Of a stretch of 9,626 nt of DNA, positions 5,867 to 9,626 are shown one piece after another. Source of the stretch: Candidatus Methanogasteraceae archaeon UBA261 (lineage in GTDB: Archaea > Halobacteriota > Methanosarcinia > Methanosarcinales > Methanogasteraceae). Each line of letters starts with the position of its first letter. Position 1 is the stretch's first letter. Where the stretch lies: positions 24,843 through 34,468 of the forward strand of contig DAWR01000072.1 in the NCBI GenBank assembly GCA_002506015.1, in the 5' to 3' direction. The translations under genes were made by a program, and so were the position numbers. The notes below the pieces were generated by a model, which saw nothing but the letters and a program-made list of their open reading frames with translations, was not told the origin of the DNA and did not search any database.

Positions 5867-6937
5867 CTAAACCCTTGCCTTCCGCGGCTGGTACACACAG
5901 TACGGCTCTTCGGCGAGGTAGTCCCCGGTTGCAGCATAAGCGCGTGCACGGCAGCCGCCGCAGACCCTCTTGTACTCGCAGATGCCACACTTGCCCTTCA
6001 GTTTACTTGTGTCACGCAGATCTGTAAAGACCTTCGCGTGGTCCCAGATATCCTTGAATCCTGCCTCCCGGATGTTTCCTGCAAGAACCGGTAGATACCC
6101 GCATGGATAGACTCCGCCGCTTCGTGAGATGAAGCAGAAGCCGGTTCCGCCGAGACAGCCTTTTGTCATCGCCTCAAAGCCGTGAGTCTCGACACTGACC
6201 GTGATTCCTTCCTCCTTTGCACGCTCACGCATGATCCTAAAATAGTGGGGGGCGCACGTTGCCTTCAGCTGGAGCCCGACCTTGTCCCGCTGGTCATAGA
6301 ACCAGTTCAGGATCCGCTCGTACTCGATCGGGGGAATCTCGTCCGCCTCCTGCCCGCGCCCGGTCGGAACGAGCAGGAAGATGTGCAGCGCGTCTGCACC
6401 AATATCTGTGCTCAGATCAAGAATTTTCGGTATCTGGTTGATGTTCCTCTGTGATATCGTGGTATTGATCTGCAGACTGATGCCAGCCTTCAGAATCTCG
6501 GATATTCCGCTTATTGCGCCATCGAATGCTCCCGAAACCCCGCGAAACGCGTCATGAGTCTCCGCGTCAGCACCGTCGATACTCACGCTGATCCGAGATA
6601 TGCCCGCGGTCTTCAGCCGCTCTGCAACATCCCCAGTAACGAGTGTTCCGTTGGTTGCGAGCACGACCCGGAGCCCACGATCAACGCCGTATCTCGCTAT
6701 TTCGTACACGTCGTCACGCATCAGCGGCTCTCCCCCGCTTAAGATTAGAATCGGGCTCGCAAAGTCCACGATCTCATCGATCAGGTGGAACGCTTCATCA
6801 GTGGACAACTCATCCGGATCAGGGATCTCTGTAGATGAGCCGCGGCAGTGCTTGCATCTGAGATTGCATGCTCCGGTGAGTTCCCATGCGATCAGGCGCG
6901 GTTTTATTGCTTTCGTCTCTTTTGCCTCTGTTGCCAT
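5867..6937 (-). CDS. ahbD: Radical SAM heme synthase AhbD (Fe-coproporphyrin III decarboxylase)
   Basis: AhbD makes heme from iron-coproporphyrin III by radical decarboxylation of two propionates to vinyl groups, the last step of the siroheme route used by archaea and sulfate reducers. The 356-residue frame has the radical SAM cluster site C24NLRCKHC31, the GGEP SAM-binding motif (68-71), and a SPASM-like C-terminus with CGICEYKRVCGGC and a final YCVYQP. Blocks such as FLLVPTGRG, LKATCAPHYFRIMR, KGCLGGTGFCFISRSGG and CGGCRARAYAATGDYLAEEP match AhbD closely (from memory) and separate it from AhbC/NirJ. I chose ATG 6937, 2 nt after the stop of isf; ATG 6970 would add 11 residues inside isf. Heme use would imply cytochromes or heme enzymes in this organism. 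Confidence 0.87.
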   Translation of the reverse strand: MATEAKETKAIKPRLIAWELTGACNLRCKHCRGSSTEIPDPDELSTDEAFHLIDEIVDFASPILILSGGEPLMRDDVYEIARYGVDRGLRVVLATNGTLVTGDVAERLKTAGISRISVSIDGADAETHDAFRGVSGAFDGAISGISEILKAGISLQINTTISQRNINQIPKILDLSTDIGADALHIFLLVPTGRGQEADEIPPIEYERILNWFYDQRDKVGLQLKATCAPHYFRIMRERAKEEGITVSVETHGFEAMTKGCLGGTGFCFISRSGGVYPCGYLPVLAGNIREAGFKDIWDHAKVFTDLRDTSKLKGKCGICEYKRVCGGCRARAYAATGDYLAEEPYCVYQPRKARV

Positions 6938-6939
6938 GG

Positions 6940-7503
6940 CTATCGTTTGATCATCTCGAGCAGATCGCATATCTTGCCTATCGTATCCGTGACAGTCTGC
7001 ATCCCGACAATGTCTGACTCTGCCGGCGCGTACACGATTCCACCGAAATGGCTGTTGTCGCCGACCACGATCATCCCGTGTATGTGCATCCAGTCGTGGA
7101 TTGCCTGCACCGTCTTCTCCTGCCCGCCGTTGCGTGAGCCCGCTACGGTGATCGCACCCCCGATCTTGTTTGAGAGCAGCATCCCCTGCTTTCGGAGCAG
7201 GAGTGTTCTATCAAAGAGCGCCTTCAGTTGTGCGGTCACGCACCCGAAGTAGACTGGTGACGCGACGAGAATCGCATCCGCACTCTCGAGCCGTGGGTAT
7301 ATTTGTGTCATGTCGTCTTCGATCGCACACCGTTTTGCGCTCTCACACGCGTAACATGCCGTACATGGGGCGATTGTCTGCTCTGAGAGAAAAATTCGGT
7401 CTACCTCAAAGTTTCGATCCTCCGCAATGTCAAGCGCTGTGTTGATCAATTGTTCACTATTCTCGTTCTTTCTCGGACTTCCCGATATTCCTGCGATTTT
7501 CAT
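6940..7503 (-). CDS. Iron-sulfur flavoprotein (Isf family, NAD(P)H-dependent FMN reductase fold)
   Basis: This is a 187-residue flavodoxin-like protein. The FMN phosphate loop is SGSPRKNENSEQL near the N-terminus, and SPVYFGCVTAQLKALFDR is the second flavin-binding block. Between them CTACYACESAKRC has spacing Cx2Cx2Cx5C, the compact cysteine motif that holds the 4Fe-4S cluster in Methanosarcina thermophila Isf. Isf proteins are cytoplasmic electron carriers that accept electrons from ferredoxin and can reduce O2 or peroxide. I set the start at ATG 7503 (MKIAGISGSPRK), preceded by AGGTGAT; a longer frame from 7533 adds MQMRRHAGDI, which includes that site. It is the first gene of a minus-strand unit with ahbD, divergent from mcrB, which makes it a candidate electron donor for AhbD. 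Confidence 0.9.
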   Translation of the reverse strand: MKIAGISGSPRKNENSEQLINTALDIAEDRNFEVDRIFLSEQTIAPCTACYACESAKRCAIEDDMTQIYPRLESADAILVASPVYFGCVTAQLKALFDRTLLLRKQGMLLSNKIGGAITVAGSRNGGQEKTVQAIHDWMHIHGMIVVGDNSHFGGIVYAPAESDIVGMQTVTDTIGKICDLLEMIKR

Positions 7504-7506
7504 GAT

Positions 7507-7513
7507 ATCACCT
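7507..7513 (-). promoter_or_regulatory. Ribosome binding site of the iron-sulfur flavoprotein gene
   Basis: AGGTGAT on the minus strand, 3 nt from ATG 7503, is a seven-base match to the archaeal Shine-Dalgarno. It decides this start over the in-frame ATG at 7533. Confidence 0.7.
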
Positions 7514-7554
7514 GCATGCCTGCGCATCTGCACATATACAATGGAGGTTATGGA

Positions 7555-7566
7555 TATATTATATTT
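7555..7566 (-). promoter_or_regulatory. TATA box for the isf-ahbD unit
   Basis: The minus strand reads AAATATAATATA here, an archaeal box A-like element about 52 bp upstream of ATG 7503. A transcription start about 25 bp downstream, near 7535, would leave a leader of about 30 nt containing the AGGTGAT site. The location and A/T content fit; the consensus match is moderate. Confidence 0.5.
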
Positions 7567-7585
7567 GCTCGGGGGATGTGTATTG

Positions 7586-7621
7586 ATAGCAGTGTAAACC
7601 GGTCAGGGGGTTCCCTGCTAT
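7586..7621. repeat. Interrupted inverted repeat ATAGCAG...CTGCTAT
   Basis: ATAGCAG (7586-7592) and CTGCTAT (7615-7621) are perfect 7-bp inverted arms 22 bp apart. They sit just upstream of the isf TATA box, where an operator could lie. The arms are short, so chance is possible. Confidence 0.3.
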
Positions 7622-7624
7622 ATG

Positions 7625-7637
7625 TGTCACAATGACA
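7625..7637. promoter_or_regulatory. Palindrome TGTCA-CAA-TGACA, possible operator
   Basis: Perfect 5-bp arms around a 3-bp centre in the divergent isf/mcr gap. TGACAT recurs at 7664-7669. The symmetric shape is typical of sites bound by dimeric helix-turn-helix regulators; no specific regulator can be assigned. Confidence 0.3.
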
Positions 7638-7798
7638 TACTACAAGCTATTATTGTATTGTGTTGACATGCGCGAAGACTGCCAGGTATGGGTTCGGTAG
7701 CATGACCCCGGTGCATTGAAATCGATATCCTACAACCTCCTGATCCTGGAAAAACAGACACTTCAAGTAGATCACCGACCGAATCTGTAATGAACAAT

Positions 7799-7831
7799 CA
7801 TGTAGAAACAAAAAGTTTATATAACATGTAG
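7799..7831 (+). repeat. CATGTAG direct repeat flanking the mcr TATA box
   Basis: CATGTAG occurs at 7799-7805 and 7825-7831, with a 26-bp offset and the TATA box between. The placement would let a bound protein affect access of TBP/TFB, but 7 bp is short. Confidence 0.35.
7816..7824 (+). promoter_or_regulatory. mcrB: TATA box (box A) of the mcr operon
   Basis: TTTATATAA is a strong archaeal box A and is preceded by the purine run AAAAAG, which fits a TFB-recognition element. The expected transcription start is around 7841-7849, giving a leader of about 120 nt before the GTG of mcrB. It is the best promoter-like element in the 466-bp divergent gap. Confidence 0.65.
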
Positions 7832-7849
7832 GTGTGAGTTATGCGCACC
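7831..7849 (+). promoter_or_regulatory. Small inverted repeat at the predicted mcr transcription start
   Basis: GGTGTG (7831-7836) and CGCACC (7844-7849) pair over 6 bp with one G-T wobble around a 7-nt loop. It overlaps the expected start site just downstream of the TATA box. If transcription begins upstream of it, it forms a 5'-terminal hairpin; otherwise it could be a DNA operator. Confidence 0.3.
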
Positions 7850-7904
7850 AAGAAAGTTTAAACCGATGCACTCTATCATGTGTCTGTGAGGCAGGACGCA
7901 TATA

Positions 7905-7929
7905 CCGGTTCGTGCATGGGCTGCACCGG
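7905..7929 (+). promoter_or_regulatory. Leader hairpin upstream of the mcrB ribosome binding site
   Basis: CCGG (7905-7908) and TGCA (7913-7916) pair with TGCA (7922-7925) and CCGG (7926-7929). This gives an 8-bp, mostly GC stem with a TTCG bulge in the 5' arm and a TGGGC loop. It ends 26 nt before AGGAGG, so it would leave the ribosome binding site open and could shield or stabilise the leader. No T-tract follows, so it is not a terminator. Confidence 0.45.
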
Positions 7930-7955
7930 AAAGCGAGTTTCTTGGATAACTATTT

Positions 7956-7961
7956 AGGAGG
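7956..7961 (+). promoter_or_regulatory. mcrB: Strong ribosome binding site of mcrB
   Basis: AGGAGG with an 8-nt spacer to the GTG at 7970. It explains how a highly expressed protein can use a GTG start and fixes the N-terminus as (M)ADTIDLYDD. Confidence 0.75.
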
Positions 7962-7969
7962 AACCAAAC

Positions 7970-9274
7970 GTGGCAGATACAATAGACCTCTATGATGACA
8001 GAGGGAAGAAGTTGAAGGGCGACGTCGATCTTCAAGCTATAAGTCCACTCAAGAACGCGGGGATTTTGAACATGGTTAATACCGTTAAGCGAACGGTAGC
8101 TGTGAACCTCGCGGGAATTGAGAAAGCATGCAAGAATGCAAGCTACGGCGGGCAGAGCCGGAATATTCCGGGTCGTGAAGTAGACATTGATCCAACAGCA
8201 AAGGCAGACAAGATCGCAGCACGAGTCAAGGAACTGATTCAGGTCGAAAAGGGTGACGACACTGAAGTTACGGTTCTTGGCGGCGGAAAGTTCTTGCGAG
8301 TTGCAGCACCAACCAGGAGAATCGAAGCTGGCGCTGAATACGTTGCCGGAATGACATGCACGGCAGCAGCACTTACTGAAGCACTGCGCGAGGAGTACAA
8401 TCTCGGAATGTACGACACACCTTATGTCAAGAACGCGGTCTGGGGAACATACCCACAGACGATGGACATGAAGGGCGGAAACGTGCTCTCAGTCTTGAGC
8501 ATTCCGCAGAACGATGAAGGTCTCGGATTTGCTCTCAGAAACATCATGGCAAACCACCTTGCGATGCTCTCCCAGAGAAACGCGATGAACTGCGCTGCAA
8601 TCTCAAGCATTCTTGAGCACTGCGGAGTCTTCGAGATGGGACAGGCAATCGGTCTCTTTGAAAGGTACCAGTTACTTGCGCTGGCATACCAGGGACTCAA
8701 CGCAAACAACATGGTGTACGAGATGGTCAAGAACAACGGCAAGACAGGAACAATCGGAACCGTTGTCCAGGAGACCGTCGAACGCGCAATTGGTGACGGC
8801 GTTATCGCTGTTGACAAGACGATGCCATCAGGATACAAGGTCTACAAGGCAAACGATGTGTGCATGTGGAACGCATACTGCGCAGCAGGTACGTTGGCAG
8901 CAACGATGGTGAACTGCGGTGCACTCCGTGGCGCACAGGCGGTATCATCAACACTTCTGTACTTCAACGACATGATCGAGAAGGAAACCTCACTCCCGGG
9001 ATGCGACTGGGGTCGAGTCGAGGGTACTGCGGTAGGATTCTCCTTCTTCAGCCACTCAATCTACGGCGGTGGCGGTCCTGGTGTCTTCAACGGCAACCAC
9101 GTTGTTACGAGGCACTCCACAGGAATGGCTATCCCATGCGTGGCAGCAGCGGTTGCACTTGACGCAGGAACGCAGATGTTCTCGCCAGAGTCAACATCCG
9201 CAATCGTGCTTGACACCTTCAAGGATGTGCCAATCATGATGAACCCACTCAAGGAGGTCGCAGCAGCGGTGTAA
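7970..9274 (+). CDS. mcrB: Methyl-coenzyme M reductase, beta subunit
   Basis: This is a subunit of the alpha2-beta2-gamma2 nickel-F430 enzyme that converts methyl-coenzyme M and coenzyme B to methane and the heterodisulfide, or runs in reverse in anaerobic methane oxidisers. At 434 residues it is full length. The active-site block GFSFFSHSIYGGGGPGVF followed by NGNHVVTRHS is intact: F359, Y365, G367 and H377 correspond by a constant offset of two to F361, Y367, G369 and H379 of the Methanothermobacter enzyme (from memory). WGTYPQTMD, SIPQNDEGLGF and FEMGQAIGLFERYQLLALAYQGLNAN are also family blocks; the first 120 residues are more divergent. The start is GTG at 7970, set by AGGAGG. mcrD follows after 14 nt, which fits the usual mcrBD(C)GA order. 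No in-frame stop or frameshift is seen. The residues do not tell the direction of catalysis. Confidence 0.98.
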   Translation: MADTIDLYDDRGKKLKGDVDLQAISPLKNAGILNMVNTVKRTVAVNLAGIEKACKNASYGGQSRNIPGREVDIDPTAKADKIAARVKELIQVEKGDDTEVTVLGGGKFLRVAAPTRRIEAGAEYVAGMTCTAAALTEALREEYNLGMYDTPYVKNAVWGTYPQTMDMKGGNVLSVLSIPQNDEGLGFALRNIMANHLAMLSQRNAMNCAAISSILEHCGVFEMGQAIGLFERYQLLALAYQGLNANNMVYEMVKNNGKTGTIGTVVQETVERAIGDGVIAVDKTMPSGYKVYKANDVCMWNAYCAAGTLAATMVNCGALRGAQAVSSTLLYFNDMIEKETSLPGCDWGRVEGTAVGFSFFSHSIYGGGGPGVFNGNHVVTRHSTGMAIPCVAAAVALDAGTQMFSPESTSAIVLDTFKDVPIMMNPLKEVAAAV

Positions 9275-9288
9275 AGAGGGATTGTTTC

Positions 9289-9626
9289 ATGGTTACAACA
9301 ACAGAGTCTGATCCCGTACAATACGAGATATTTCCGCAGAGGATGCTTGATCCTTCCTCAGCACAGGAGCTCTTGAATCGGCTTGAGCAGATCAAGGGTG
9401 TTACTCGCGTGCTGGTTCAGGGTCCAAGACTTCCGCTCACAGTTCCTTACGGACCCGGAAAGGGCGTTCCGGTCGATCACCAGGCTCGAGAGGTTATTCG
9501 GGTGGGTGATCAGGTGATGGAACTGCAGGTCAAGGTAGGACGGATACGCCTTGAATCAGAGCATGATGTGATGGAAGAGATCAGAGCGCTATGTGAAGAG
9601 CTGTTCACGTTTCCTTATGAACTCAA
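9289..9626 (+). CDS. mcrD: Methyl-coenzyme M reductase operon protein D, truncated by window end
   Basis: The first 112 residues are visible: MVTTTESDPVQYEIFPQRML, then an LLNRLEQIKGVTRVLVQGPRLP-type stretch, GPGKGVPVDHQAR, IRVGDQVMELQVKVGRIRLE and EEIRALCEELFTFPYEL. This matches McrD, a small cytoplasmic protein encoded in mcr operons that associates with MCR and is thought to help assembly or activation; it is not part of the crystallised enzyme. AGAGGG (9275-9280) lies 8 nt before ATG 9289, and only 14 nt separate it from mcrB, so the two are co-transcribed. Typical McrD length is about 140-170 residues, so the C-terminus lies beyond the window, as would mcrC/G/A if the usual order holds. 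Confidence 0.93.
   Translation, partial: MVTTTESDPVQYEIFPQRMLDPSSAQELLNRLEQIKGVTRVLVQGPRLPLTVPYGPGKGVPVDHQAREVIRVGDQVMELQVKVGRIRLESEHDVMEEIRALCEELFTFPYEL

Larger units (their letters stand above)
7504..7969. other. Divergent isf/mcr intergenic region, 466 bp
   Basis: This gap separates the minus-strand isf unit from the plus-strand mcr operon and has no convincing protein gene. It holds the isf promoter, candidate operators at 7586-7637, the mcr TATA box and a long mcr leader. Two tiny ORFs lie in the leader: 7841-7861 (MRTKKV) and 7866-7889 (MHSIMCL). The stretch 7640-7798 shows nothing I can assign; it has no tRNA-like fold and no box C/D motifs that I could see. Confidence 0.6.

Noticed and set aside
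7640..7798. Possible tRNA or small RNA in the divergent gap (GGTTCGGTAG...)
   Set aside because: No cloverleaf pairing, anticodon arm or acceptor stem could be built around the GTTCG-like motif.
8422..8838. Minus-strand frame of 138 codons opposite mcrB
   Set aside because: It is a shadow of the strongly biased mcrB codons; the plus frame is an unmistakable McrB.

Overview
The window comes from a euryarchaeon that carries methyl-coenzyme M reductase, so it is a methanogen or a related anaerobic methane or alkane oxidiser. The evidence is mcrB followed by mcrD at the right end, archaeal TATA-type promoters, and GGTGAT/GAGG ribosome binding sites. A siroheme-route heme synthase (AhbD), a methanogen-type iron-sulfur flavoprotein and an MthK-like potassium channel fit the same picture. 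Heme synthesis would suit a cytochrome-containing lineage such as Methanosarcina-like or ANME-like archaea, but the exact taxon cannot be fixed from this stretch.

Layout. Everything from position 1 to about 7503 is read from the minus strand; mcrB and mcrD (7970 to the end) are on the plus strand. From right to left on the minus strand there are four blocks. (a) isf then ahbD, almost touching, followed 24 bp later by a small conserved protein and a minimal nucleotidyltransferase. (b) A 184-bp gap holding a large imperfect CACAGAG-type inverted repeat. (c) A compact run: argG, a two-helix K+ channel with a C-terminal RCK region, a separate soluble RCK/TrkA protein, a three-helix membrane protein, a T4 endonuclease V-like glycosylase and a small zinc-ribbon protein. 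Its gaps run from a 1-nt overlap to 25 nt, so it is probably one transcript. (d) After a 153-bp gap, a family-4 glycosyltransferase that runs off the left edge.

The mcr promoter region is the 466-bp divergent gap 7504-7969. It holds a TATA box for isf on the minus strand and a strong TTTATATAA box for mcr on the plus strand. The predicted mcr leader is about 120 nt, with two potential hairpins, two tiny ORFs and a strong AGGAGG site before a GTG start. Short direct and inverted repeats around these promoters are candidate operators.

How the genes may work together. mcrB and mcrD belong to the terminal step of methane metabolism. Isf could pass low-potential electrons to the radical SAM enzyme AhbD; this is inference from adjacency. 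The channel, the free RCK protein and the three-helix protein look like parts of one K+ transport or sensing unit that shares a transcript with arginine biosynthesis. The nucleotidyltransferase pair resembles a toxin-antitoxin-like accessory module. No mobile element, CRISPR array, tRNA or rRNA was seen.
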